A stretch of 64,000 nucleotides of DNA, from positions 109,339 to 173,338 of the forward strand of contig MEHQ01000692.1 of assembly GCA_008828725.1 (NCBI GenBank), in the 5' to 3' direction. The translations under genes were made by a program, and so were the position numbers. The notes under the pieces are model-generated. The model had not been told where the DNA came from and did no database searches. It was given only the letters and a program-made list of their open reading frames with translations. The stretch is from Saccharina japonica. Its lineage: Eukaryota > Sar > Phaeophyceae > Laminariales > Laminariaceae. Below, one piece after another: positions 30,595 through 41,785 of this stretch (position 1 is its first letter; every line of letters starts with the position of its first letter).

Positions 30595-32860
30595 GGACAA
30601 TTATCAATTGCCTAATTGTCTATTAATAGTTTCCTATTGCAATTGACTGACAATTGTGGTCGCCAATTCCAATTAATTGGAACGCATCGAGCTCTATGGT
30701 ACAGACAATTCCTATTAACAGACACCCACTAGGCCCTATCGTCCACCCAATTTATGCTAATATACACCCATCTACATTATTGGTTGAAGTAATTGCTATT
30801 AACAGTTACCAACAAAATCCCATTGCTGAACCCATAGTCTATTGAAATATAATATCCCATTCTATTGTAACGCTAATGGACAATTGCAGATTTTTTTCGG
30901 TGCCAATGGTGCTGGCAATTCCATTTAATTGATATTCTCCTAAATAAATTGTGCTGACAGTTCTATTTAATTGACATCCTCCCAATTAAATTGTGTTGGA
31001 AATTCCATTTAATTGACATCCTCCAAATAAATTGTGCTGGCAATTCCATTTAATTGGCGTAAATAGAATTGCATTTGTGCTGGCAATTCCATTTAATTGA
31101 CATCCTTCTAAATGAATTGCGCGGGCAATTCCATTTAATACGTAGGCATCTTTCTAAATAATTGTCCTTGCAATTTCATTTATTTGGCAGGCTTCGAAAT
31201 AAATTGTCCAGACAATCAGGCATTTCCATTTAATAGACAATATTATGTTACCGGTCAATTGATTCCGGACGCTGCAATCGGAATTTAACACAACAATGTA
31301 TGATATGTATGCATGAGGAAGCTATTTCTTGAAGTTGCAAAGGCAAACGATTCGTGAGGCTGTCTAGCGATTGGAATTGCCGGAGCGATTGATTCATGAA
31401 GCAGTCTATTAATTGGAATCGACCAGACAACATATTTCGGAGGATGCCCATTAGATTAAGTATATCGGACAAAATGTTTGGCGGCCGATTAGTCACTAGG
31501 ATTTTTTTTTTCATTCCCTTTCTGCTTATACCTTGGACAATAGGCATCGCAATAGACTATTGCGCCTACAATAGACCCACCAAAAAGTCTATTAAATGAA
31601 ATTAGGCGGACAATTGATTGTTACCATATTGCCGCAATTGGAATTGCAAAGACAACAACATATAGTAGTCCACCTACTAATTGGAATTGCTTAGGCAATT
31701 GCTTTAGAGCTCTGTTAATTAACTGGAATTGTCTCCTGCAATTTTTTCGCTCCGGAGACTCCAATACTCTATTACTTCTTCAATAGGATATGGGACCTAC
31801 CCACAATGGACTATTGCTTTTACAGTAGATCTTCCGAAAGTTCATTTAAATGGAATTGGTCGAGATACTGCTTTCGTGGTTCATCTATCAATAGGAATGG
31901 ATGGGCCAATAGATTTGTGTCCTGGCCTTCCAATATATATTGTTCCAGCAATTATTTTCTGGTCTTGTCTCACAATTGGAATGGTTCAATCAAACCGTTT
32001 CTGCTCTCACCTTCCAATTGGAATTGATTCAATAATTTCGTTCTGTTTCTTTCTATTAATAGGAATGGTCGGATCAATAGGTTTCTGCCATGACCTTCCA
32101 ATTGAAATTGTTTCAACAATTAGTTTCAGGTCTTGCCTATCAATAGGAGTGGTTTGGTCAATAGGTTGCTGTGCTGACTTTCCAAATTAAATTGTTGTTT
32201 TTTTTTTTCTGGCCTGGACAATCCCAATTAATAGACCGTACTTGAAATCATTGGGTTGGACAGTTTCAATTGGTAGATAACACTGGAAAAAAATGGCTAT
32301 ACAACTCCGACTGATAGATCTCACTCGAAATAATTTGACTGGGCAATTCCAATTAATAGAAATCACTCGAAATCATTTAGTTGGACAATTGCTTTTAATA
32401 GATAGCATTTGAAATCAAGTGTATCGGCAATTCCAATTAATAGCCAGCACTCGAAATAAATTGTAGGCACAATTCCAATTAGTAGGCAGCACCCGAAATC
32501 AGTTGCCCGGACAATTTCAATTAGTATCCTTCAATCGAAATCATTTGGTTGGGCAAATCCAATTAATAGACAGCATCCGAAATCAGTTGTAGCCACAATA
32601 GACTATTGTAATAGGAAAGGTCCAAATAACTGTGCAGGCAATTCCAATTAATTGACAGCACCTAAAATCAATTGTCTGGACAATTCCAATTGGTAGGCAG
32701 CATTCAAAACTAATTACCCGGACAATTCAAATGAATATACTTCAATCGAAATCATTTGGTTGGGCAATTCCAATTAATAGACTACACCCAAAAATAATTA
32801 TAGACACAATAGACTATTGAAATATATACCTATGATAAATATACAGTCTACAGAACGACC
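30595..32860. repeat. Decayed 42-bp satellite, three orientation blocks
   Basis: About 50 units of roughly 42 bp. Forward units (30600-31240 and 32195-32860) read like GGACAATTCCAATTAATAGA followed by CAGCACTCGAAATCATTTGG and TT. From about 31330 to 32190 the complement is on the plus strand (ATTGGAATTG, ATTAATAGGAATGGT). The first block has a sub-type with TTTAATTGACATCCTCC. A five-unit (211-bp) higher-order repeat is seen at 32468-32608 and 32679-32819. CAATAGACTATTG palindromes recur. Since 42 is a multiple of 3, some frames stay open (31729-32190) and give 14-residue periodic peptides. Confidence 0.9.
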
Positions 32861-32924
32861 AATCGCGGGGTGTTTTTCTACGTAGTACTCCTCCGTAGAC
32901 GTTGTTTTGTTGTTGTACATACAA

Positions 32925-33105
32925 TTCATAAGGGGGACTGCATTAAGTGGGGGACTGCATTAAGTTTGGCAAGTATCCCGGGATGATTGATAAGCGTTTG
33001 TGAACGGGTATGAGTGAGTATGATTGACTGTTGATTTAAGAACTGCACAAACTATACGTATAGCAATATTGTCAGATGGCAAAATGGAATAATAATAAGA
33101 TCCGA
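32925..33105 (+). mobile_element. LINE-like 3' tail, copy 2
   Basis: TTCATAAGGGGGACTGCATT, GGGATGATTGATAAG, AACTGCACAAA and GATGGCAAAATGGAATAATA match the end of the element at 39212-39340 in the same order. A 3'-only copy is what a 5'-truncated LINE insertion looks like. Confidence 0.6.
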
Positions 33106-33189
33106 AAATAAAGTAACGGAACCGGCGGTTTATTCGTCCCAACAATCACACACTACTACTATATACCAGTGTACCGGTATGTATATACG

Positions 33190-33413
<224 letters not shown>

Positions 33414-33447
33414 TACCAACCAACGTGCACAAACAAGTTGACGATAG

Positions 33448-33540
33448 TTAACCCGTTAACGTTAAGAACTGGTCTCAAGTATGTGGGGACAAGCTACTGG
33501 GAATTAGGGTGGGATAAGCTACATTTATCCCGCTGGCAAG
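33448..33540. mobile_element. MITE-3 partial copy
   Basis: TTAACCCGTTAACGTTAAGA, GTGGGGACAAGCTACTGGGA, ATTAGGGTGGGATAAGC: left half of MITE-3 with TTAA in front. The right end is not clear. Confidence 0.45.
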
Positions 33541-33766
33541 TTCCTAGAAACAGCTACGCGTACGGCTTACTGCAATAGACACAGCTAATCATCTAATCAT
33601 CTAATCATCGAGCCGCCTTTTTACCGCAATTCTGAATTATTATCTAGGATACAACTGCTGGAGTACAGAAAGCGGGGCATTATTGGATGTGGCCCGCGTG
33701 TGGTTCAGGTGTTACGAGAAGGCATATATATATTTCGAAAAACGCCGAAAACGCCACTTTAGACAC

Positions 33767-33826
33767 TAACCCTAACATAATAACCCTAATCCCAACCCCA
33801 ACCCCGACCCCGACCCCACCTCGACC
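33767..33826 (-). repeat. Degenerate telomere-like block
   Basis: CTAACCCTAACATAATAACC then CCAACCCCAACCCCGACCCC: CCCTAA units grading into other C-rich units. Confidence 0.5.
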
Positions 33827-34093
33827 CTTTTATATTTGAGTGTTGTCTCGAAAACATCAGACGTTCTTTTTTGTTTTTTGTTTTCAAGGGTCGACCACAC
33901 TGTTAATAAAAGGCATAAATAACACATTAATTCCCCGATTTCCCTAATTTATCCTAAATTATCATTATTAAGTGATTTTCGTCCCTCGCCTTTGAGTATA
34001 ATAAACCTGAATATAATACAAATCACTCTATAAAAGTAGGGGTTTTTTTTTAGTCCCCAAAACCCTCCACGGGGGAGTGCAGTACTCTTATAC

Positions 34094-34345
34094 TATTCCG
34101 GGGGACCATAGTAAATAGGACCAAATAAATGTTGTTGTCGGTGGAAATAGAAATAGATAGGTAAATGGTATGGTAATATTGGTGGAATGGTGTGGGAACG
34201 CCGGTAAATACCTCCTGGTAACAGGTTCAATAATAACAATCGTGTTGGTAGTACTCTCGGAAGGCGTATCTTAGACGTGGAAAACATATAGGTTTTAGTG
34301 TGCACCGTAGGGCCTATATTTACTGTTTACTATGCTCCACTGAAT
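34094..34345. mobile_element. MITE-2 copy a, 252 bp
   Basis: Left end TATTCCGGGGGACCATAGTA then AATAGGACCAAATA; right end GTAGGGCCTATATTTAC then TGTTTACTATGCTCCAC. Longest copy of a family also at 49532, 52942, 58467 and 61827. Confidence 0.65.
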
Positions 34346-34606
34346 AAACTAAGATATGGGTTTATAGTTTTTTAGATGCGTTCTTGAAGGCTTCTGCCAT
34401 CCATCCATCGATTCATATGATTAATAATATGATTGAACGTAAAGAGTGCATGTTGGGAAGAAGGAGGGAGCAAGGACAACAAATGGAGTATTGTGGATAA
34501 ATCTTGGCGGGAAGCAGACATAGAAGGGTGTTAGACTGTACGCATAGGTCTCCTTGGTTTCCGTGGTTTTCTGCTTTTTTAGGGAATTTTATGAGTGATC
34601 AACGCT

Positions 34607-34665
34607 GAAGATCATGCTGCACATTGTCGGATGGCAAAGATAATAATAATATGAATATGAATACT
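34607..34665 (+). mobile_element. LINE-like 3' tail fragment, copy 3
   Basis: CATGCTGCACATTGTCGGAT then GGCAAAGATAATAATAATAT aligns with the last ~55 bp of the tail at 32925. Confidence 0.4.
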
Positions 34666-35149
34666 ACACTGTACAGCTCGTATAAGCTTGATATGTGACC
34701 AGTCAGAACACTGAGCGCACGAAATCCCTTTATCTCTACTACATTGCAATTGAAGTACTCATAGGAGTGTTACTGTTTGTAGATCTTAAGCCCACATGAA
34801 AAAAACACCGACACACCACTGTATACTATATACAGAGTGTTCTCATTTTCGAGACCCGCATAGACAGACGAGAGACAGGTGGAGGGAGGAGAAAACTTTG
34901 TGGAAAAAAAGTCGTTTTTTCGTAAATTGTGGTCTAGAAGCCCGCCTCCTTCCATTGTGGCTAATCAATAGAGTGAAGAAATGAGAGAGTGGGATAATGT
35001 GAAATGTGCAAGGAAGAATGAGATCTGCTAAAGGAGATAGATGGGGGATAATAATAGACGAATGTGACACGGATAAGTTTGGTACACTAGAAGACAGTAG
35101 CGATAAAAAGGTTGCTATATTCTACCAGGTAGGGCATAGATGGTGGCCA

Positions 35150-35348
35150 CACGCGGCGAAACAGGAAGGGGACAAGATTAACACAACACATTTTCTATGG
35201 AATATATGAGAAAACACCGTAATAAGCGTCCCAACTGTTCGGGGGCGTCTCTATGAGGAGTAGGAGCGGCGTGCTCAGTCTCGAAAGGGATTCATGCGTT
35301 TTCAATGGTCAATTTGTTACGACAAGCAACAATAATGAGCACCCCCAC
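35150..35348. repeat. Interspersed repeat R6, copy 2
   Basis: Second copy of the repeat at 16978: GGAAGGGGACAAGATTAACA, GGGGCGTCTCTATGAGGAGT, GTCTCGAAAGGGATTCATGC, ACGACAAGCAACAATAATGA. Confidence 0.6.
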
Positions 35349-35500
35349 CCCCGACACTCCGACACCCCACACTGCCTTGCTTCGAGATTTAGCTCCTCCA
35401 TACACGGTCTCCACTCCCTCGTAGTCCCTGCCACAATAAGGGTCTATGGTCATACGACAACGGCCATGTATGAAATGGAAGTACACCCCTTAGTACTACT
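35345..35500. repeat. Inverted counterpart of the 35820 tandem repeat and of 36613
   Basis: CACTGCCTTGCTTCGAGATT is the reverse complement of the AATCTCGAAGCAAGGCAGT seen at 35858. CATAGACC/CATACGACAACGGCC is the reverse of GGCCGTAGTCGTGTGACCAT at 36642. Confidence 0.55.
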
Positions 35501-35819
35501 TGTTTGCGACTTGAGATACAAATAGCAACAACAGCGCCATCAGACGGAAGGTTTCTTACAAAACGAAGATAATTATGTGATACTCATACGGTCGAAGCGA
35601 GGTGGGAACCCTGTGTGTGTTTGTGTGTGTGTCCTCATCGATGCCAGCCACAGAGCAGCAGCAACAGGATATAGCAGCAAGCAGTAGTGGTGATTTTCTA
35701 CTTCGAAGTGCAGGCACCAATATATGAGATACTACTCCAGGGGTGCATGACAGCGACACAAACCAACACCACACTCTTCCTTAAAATGTATTACAACAAG
35801 CCAGAGTGGGGCGGGTGTG

Positions 35820-36025
35820 GAGCTTGTAGCGTTACCTGCACGAATACACCATGAGCTAAATCTCGAAGCAAGGCAGTAAGGTTGGAGTGTCGGGGGGAGT
35901 GAAGCATGTAGCCTTACCTGCCCGAATACACCATGAAAGAGCTAAATCTCGAAGCAAGGAAGTATGGGGTTGGGGTGTCGGGGGGGGGTGGAGCATGTAG
36001 CGTTACGTGCCCGAATACACCATGA
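35820..36025. repeat. Tandem repeat, ~81-90 bp, 2.4 units
   Basis: Units share AGCATGTAGCGTTACCTGCC, CGAATACACCATGA, GCTAAATCTCGAAGCAAGG and a G-run. It lies immediately upstream of the reverse transcriptase relic and could be its 5' region. Confidence 0.75.
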
Positions 36026-36026
36026 G

Positions 36027-36612
36027 GCAGGCAACTAGATCACCCAGACAGACGTGTCTAAACGCGTTCAACTCGGTCCTGCGGAAGCTCATGCTCGAGC
36101 AGGTGGCCGCCTGGACGCCAGCGCTCACGGAGTTCGTATAGCCAAGTGCTATGGCGAGAGGTCCGCCTCCGTGCTCTTCCAGACGGGCTCTGGAGCAAGG
36201 GCGAAGCTCGAAAGCTCCCGTGGGGTACAGCATGAAGACGCTATGGGACTGGCCCTGTTCTGCCTGCCGCTACGGCCGATGCTTACGAGGGTTCGGGAGG
36301 AATACGAGTCGCAAGGGGTCGAAGCCTACGCACACCTCGGGGACATCGCTATCGCGGCCGGTGAGATATCACCAGGGAAGGTGGGAGTGGTGCCCTTCCT
36401 CGAGCGAGAGTTGACAGCGAGGGGGATACACCTCAACCCGGGCAAGACGGTTGTCTTGGTCTTGAAGGGACACGTGCCCACGCCGGAAGATATATCGCTT
36501 TTGGCAGGAGTCGATGTCCGCATAGCGAACGGGGAAGAGATAGAGGTGGTTGGAGTATCCGTCGGCACTGACGAGCTTGCGATAGAGAGCGCCGTAGGGA
36601 TCGTGCGCGAGG
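36027..36612 (+). pseudogene. LINE-like reverse transcriptase, part 1
   Basis: Fragment of a reverse transcriptase of a non-LTR type. Readable: NAFNSVLRKLMLEQVAAWTP before a frameshift near 36140, then SSRGVQHEDAMGLALFCLPL, the RT palm motif usually GVQQGDPxGPxLF, so Gln-Gly-Asp is altered here. Next come YAHLGDIAIAA, where the catalytic (A/Y)xDD has become LGD, and LNPGKTVVLVLKG, a thumb motif. Loss of the catalytic Asp pair position and the frameshift argue it is dead. The frame is then interrupted by foreign sequence at about 36613. Confidence 0.75.
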
Positions 36613-36990
36613 AGTGTACCTCATTTTCATGCATGGCCGTAGTCGTGTGACCATAGACCCTCGCATCCCTACAATGCCGGGACGGAGCATGTCGGGTTTT
36701 CACCGACCAGGCAGACATTGCTAGCACCAAGCGCTTGTGGGGCGGACTTGCATATGGATGACAGCTTCAATGAGTTCATTTAGTCTCTGGTGTGGCCACG
36801 TCCTGAGACAACAATGGGAGCACTATGTAACTCGCGGGTGCCTTACCATATACACACTGCGTGATACGACCATTCCCCTTGTGCGGAGCAAAGGTTCTCC
36901 ACCCCGCACAAATTATCTAACTCGACCGTCAGCCACCGTCAGCCTTGGTGACCGCCAAAACAAAGGGCGGGGGAGGGGTGTACTTCATTT
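36613..36990. mobile_element. ~375-bp insertion in the reverse transcriptase relic
   Basis: Flanked by near-identical GTGTACCTCATTTTCATGCA and GTGTACTTCATTTTCATGCA (about 36615 and 36980). RT-like coding stops at the first and resumes after the second with GGQLARMLPRMPDTQ. The left part is related, inverted, to 35430-35490. Confidence 0.55.
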
Positions 36991-37475
36991 TCATGCAGCA
37001 CGAGGCGGGGGGGGGGGGCAGCTCGCGCGGATGCTACCACGCATGCCGGATACACAAGCGATCAACCCCATAGCCACCGGCTCTATGGTGCACACGAATG
37101 GCGTGTGTCGAGCGGGCGATGGACTCAAAGCTGTCCCTCCCTGCCAGCTTGTCGACGGGCAGAGAATGGCGCAATGTGGATGCTCGAAAACCTTCTCCAG
37201 CTCCCTGGAAAGGCAGAGGAATCATCGTTGTTCGAGGAGGAGTGCATGCCGGAACGGCTCACACTGCTACCCCACCACCGTGCACAGACCAGCTTGTCGA
37301 CGGGAGCAGGGGGGTTCGGAATGTGATCAGCAGAATCGAGAAGGATGTCCGCATTATCGGTAGGGAGCTTGGTGGCAACGCTACCCGCAGTCCTGGCGGT
37401 ACCTCTCTGGCAATCTGGGGGAGAAGGTGCGGGGGAGCCTTCCAGGGTCAGAAGTAGTGGCCAGTATATTGGAGG
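36991..37475 (+). pseudogene. LINE-like reverse transcriptase, part 2
   Basis: Continuation of the same polyprotein in shifting frames: GQLARMLPRMPDTQAINPIA, then AMDSKLSLPA, then AENGAMWMLENLLQLPGKAE and RLTLLPHHRAQTSLSTGAGG. At least three frame changes within 400 bp. Ends at the MITE-1 insertion at 37562 or shortly before. Confidence 0.65.
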
Positions 37476-37561
37476 GAGTGCGAAGCCTTCGAGATGAGGG
37501 CGAGGTCACCGAAGAGGAGACGTGGGTGAAGTAGTGCCGCGGGGCGGGAGGGACAGGGCAT

Positions 37562-37832
37562 GACGTGTGCTACGATAATAGAGGTACTGTACCTTTTTTT
37601 TGGCTGATTTTGTTTCTGAATGATCGGGCTTCTTAACCTTTCATTTCACTCTTGTGTCTGAACTATTTTTTCATCCTATACTTATGCCATGGGAAAGTTC
37701 ACCGGGTAGCACTTTTTTTTTCCCCCTTCAAAAACAGCTTTTGAGTGGGGTATATCTAGCACCTCGAGTGATCGATCGCCCTCAGAAAATGGCCTGCATG
37801 CAGGTGCACCTCTACCGTACGTAGCATGCGTC
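37562..37832 (+). mobile_element. MITE-1 copy m inside the LINE-like relic
   Basis: 271 bp, both ends present (GACGTGTGCTACGATAATAG, CTACCGTACGTAGCATGCG). GCAT flanks both sides (37558-37561, 37833-37836). Confidence 0.8.
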
Positions 37833-37839
37833 GCATTCC

Positions 37840-38915
37840 GCCTTGAGAGGAGGTCACCGCATCCGGGGATTCGGATCGGAAAGGTGTTAGCAGCACACGA
37901 CGCTGAGACCACCAACTCTTCCAAAATCCATGACAAAACTTGAAGAACAGGTCAACCGGGCACGGTACGACCGGTACGCCACATCTCTGGACGGACCCCC
38001 CACCCATGCACGCAACTGCCGGAGGAGGTCGGACCTTTCGGGGAGAGCGAGACCCTTGAATGCGCAAAGGCCAAGCAGTGGAGCCAGTCAGGACCAGAAG
38101 AAGCTACCGCGTGGTTGCGAGCGAGATCGGTGGGCGCTCAACGCGTCATAGCAGCCTAGGAGTTTCTGTACGCAGGGCGGCGACATCTGGGGGTCGAGGG
38201 GCACTTGGCGGTGACGTGCCCTGCCTGTGGTGCAGCGGATGCCAACACGCGACATGCATGTACGTTTGTGCCACCGCATGGGTGTGCAGGTAAGCCAACA
38301 CCAGCCGCTGGTCCACGCGAGACCTCCCGCTTCCTGAAGCGGACGTCCGTCCGTCACCAAGTGGAAAGCGGTGCGCCCTTTAACGCCAACAGGGACCTAC
38401 GCATGGACATCGTTCTCGAGAGGGGAGGCCTCCGAGACCCGTTGGCATCGGGTTTCCGACACAAAAGCATACTCATCGATGTCACCTACGCGGACCCCCA
38501 AGCGGGGGTTCACCTGCGTGCCGGAAGTGCTGACCAAGATGGATCAGCTGCTTCAACTTCTGAGGCGCGAAATCGCAACCACTACCCTCGCGTTGGACAT
38601 GAGTCCTTCGATGAGCGCAGCCATAAACTTATCACCCTTGTGGTGGAAAGCTTTCGTCGTCTAGGATTGGAAGGCAGCAAATTAATCGACCAGCTGGCGA
38701 CGAGTGTGGTCGGAGGACAGGATGGGGGGGGCAATAGCCAAGAAAGGCATCTGCAAGGGATGACTTTTTACAGGTCATTTCACTGACCTCCCAGGTTTCG
38801 ATTTCACGCGGAGTTCACCGGTACAAAGCTCACGTTACGGGACCGACACACGAGGAGAGGGGGGAGGGAAGATGAGGGGGGGCTGATGCCGATGACATGG
38901 GGTTGGCACATATAG
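37840..38915 (+). pseudogene. LINE-like element, C-terminal region
   Basis: C-terminal part of the same element. The frame 38205-38786 shows CPACGAADANTRHAC, a Cys/His zinc-binding-like motif; RHQVESGAPFNANRDLRMDI; KSILIDVTYADPQAGVHLRA; and HESFDERSHKLITLVVESF, which resembles the endonuclease-like (PD-(D/E)xK style) tail of some non-LTR elements. The assignment of that fold is inference. Frames change near 38205 and 38700. Confidence 0.6.
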
Positions 38916-39340
38916 ATGCCCAGTAGGGGATTGTAAGAGTTGAACGGAAGAAGGATAGTAGAGGATTGTGTTTGTTCTGCCTAGAGCGAGGGTGAAAATA
39001 AGCGTGCGGATTTAGTGCTTTGGGGTTTTGTAAGCAGGTCGTTTCGAAGCGTCTTTGCGAGTGTGGGGTGTATCCATATTTTCATTAAGAAGGGGGACAT
39101 AATTTGGATGAACTCAGCACTTGGTTAGATTTTATTGAAAGGCACAAGTACATGTCATACTTTCAGATTTGATTGATTGGTGAAACATCGGCGTGGAGTA
39201 GGTATAAAGGATTTCATAAGGGGGACTGCATTATTGGTATAAGTTTATCAAGTTTTCTGGGATGATTGGTAAGTATATGTGAATGGTATGATTGAAATAA
39301 GAGCTGCACAAATATGGCCAGATGGAAAATGGAATGACAA
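38916..39340 (+). mobile_element. LINE-like element 3' untranslated tail, copy 1
   Basis: Non-coding stretch after the last coding block; its last ~130 bp (39212-39340) recur at 32925 and 34607. Ends GATGGAAAATGGAATGACAA. Confidence 0.55.
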
Positions 39341-41194
39341 CACTGATCTGAATCTCCCCGACTCGACGATCCCCCGAACGGAGATAGGGAGATACAGTAC
39401 GTACGCGTACTGCACTGTAGTTACTCAGGTAGTAGTGGTGGTAGTAGTAGTATAGTTAGTAAGTGTGTGTGTAGTGTGCTCACGTAGTTAGTAGTAAGTA
39501 GTAGTAGTAGTAATAGTAGTAAAGCAGGATGCGTATTTCCCGGTAGCGGTAATTCCCGGAAATTAATAGGGCTCGAGGTAATATTTTTTTTCAGAGGAAA
39601 GTATTCGCGTCCCCTATCCCCGGGAAAATAACGCCTCCATATAGAATGGAAACCCCCGTTTTTTTTTTTTGTCAAACGCTGCTAAGCTGTGCAGCAGCGC
39701 AGAGCGTTACCTAGGCGCCCACATGCCCCTCCTATGTCACACAGATATCCTACAGAGGAATAGGATGTTATGGCGAGCGGAATCATCGAAGGAATGTACT
39801 AATAACAATATAAAATATAATCATACATTGACATATGATATGAGATAACATATTCGAATGGAAAGGGTGCACTCGGCGCAGATGCAGCTGGGACGCTGGG
39901 ATTTTGTTGAGGCGTCCAGCGTCCATGTTTCCATGTTTCCATGTTTACAGTTTTACTGGATAATAAGGTCGCGACCGCTACACGCCTACGAAGCAGCGCA
40001 CTGCTGTAACTGCTAACTTCCTGCTTTGCGCTGATGATTTACCTCGCGACACAAGTATATTCGTACATGAGAGATCGCTATCAGCACTACGGCTGTTGTC
40101 GTATTATTCCAGTATCAAATGGCCGCAGGACGAAATCAACGAGGACGCGAACAAGTGAAAAATCAACTGAAACCGATGAACATTTACTCTAGTACTTGCA
40201 GTGTGCACAACCACTACTGTTGTGTACCTGGTGCAGGTATTATACGTATATATATAGAGTGTAGTAGCGTTAAAATGATCGAAAATGACTGTCCGGAGGC
40301 CTGGACAAATCTTATACTTGTGCTTCATGTAGTGCATGGGCCACCCGGGGATGATAATTTTTTGTCCCCTCCCAAAAATTACGCCTTTTTTTCCTTAAAT
40401 GAGAGGAAATAGGGGAATATTTTACGAAAGGCTGAAAAAGGCTGTTTCCCGGAAATGTTTGGGTTCCGGGCGAGGAAATACGCATCCCCTGGTAAAAAAG
40501 GGTTTGCACTCGCGAAGAAGAGTAGACAATGAGAGAGTAAGTAGGTGCTGGTTGATATCACGAGTATGACTGCTGTTTTTGCTGTTCGCTGCAAATATCC
40601 CGCGGTTCCTCCATAATGGCGGGGGGGCGGCACATAACAAAGGCGCACCCTAAACCACACCGTACACCGTATACGTACTGCTGCTGCTGCTGCTTGCTGT
40701 GGTCTTCATTTCGTAGATTTTTCTGGTTCTTCTTCGTCGTTATTTATTGCGATTGACACATTGACACACACACGCTGCACATTATGACGATAGCAATAAT
40801 AGACATATTATATTCTACTATTACGCAGCAGCAGCACAGCAGCGCGGAGCAGCCATCCGGAGCACGGACGACATTGACCCGTGACGAACGGACAACCATT
40901 TTTGTTTTTTTCGTTTTTTCGTTTTTTCCCCTGAATTTCGTTGTTGGGTCTGTGTGGATGACGTCACTGGTTTTGTAGAGAGACGCGGCAGAGATGGCGC
41001 GGACACCCCGGGTGCCTTCATTGTGTGCCTGATCGTGGAAGACCCCTTCAATGTGGAACGATTCCTAATCAGTGTCGATGTTTATAATGCTGTGCCTACC
41101 ACAGACGTTCAGGATAGATTCGGGCAATTGTCAATTGACGTGATGGCTTTGGTTGGCTGTTCTTTTTCACTGTGTGCCCGCGGACTGTCATTCC

Positions 41195-41280
41195 GGCAGC
41201 ACTTCAGACAGCAGCTGCGTGCTCCATCGTGTTCCCACGCCTACCGTGTGTTTTTGTACAGACAGCACTTCAGACAGTAG
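41195..41280. repeat. Imperfect direct repeat GCAGCACTTCAGACAG
   Basis: GGCAGCACTTCAGACAGCAG and GACAGCACTTCAGACAGTAG, 66 bases apart. Confidence 0.6.
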
Positions 41281-41629
41281 TTACGCTGTAGTCGGCAAAT
41301 TCATTGGTAAAGAGTGGGAGGGGGGGGGGGGACGATGCTGCTGTAGTCGAATGGAGATTGCGGGCGTGTAGTTCAGTTTTGGACACGCATAACATGCTGT
41401 AGGGATTTTAGGTGTACCTCTTCGGACTTGTGTATCCTTTCCCTGCTAAGTGTACGTGTTCTTTAGGATTCTCTGATGGCTCTAGCACTTTTGTGACCAC
41501 GGGCCGTGATCTTGCTAGATCAGACTATAGGGATTAGCAACTGAAACGAGTTTAATGTGAAGATAACAACAACAACATTGTCGTCCTGTGACCACGGACT
41601 ATCTTTTTCGCGATGACAACAACAACAGC

Positions 41630-41785
41630 AGTGGGGGTCCCACTTTTAGTATGGCGGTTCGCCAGGCGACCATGACCGCATTAAAGTGGGACTCCGCCCT
41701 GAACCGGTTTAGTGCGGTACCACACGAAAGTGGGCCCCACACTGGCTGTAGAGCGCGACCGCACCAAAGTGGGATATATGGGGAA
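41630..41785. repeat. AAAGTGGG-type repeat cluster
   Basis: GACCGCATTAAAGTGGGACT, CGGTACCACACGAAAGTGGG and GACCGCACCAAAGTGGGATA plus an inverted GTCCCACTTTTAGT; spacing about 50 bp. Confidence 0.5.

Noticed and set aside
31729-32190. A hydrophobic repeat membrane protein
   Set aside because: The frame is periodic because the DNA repeats every 42 bp; no start context, no homologue I recognise, and both strands show similar openness. Kept only as a finding.
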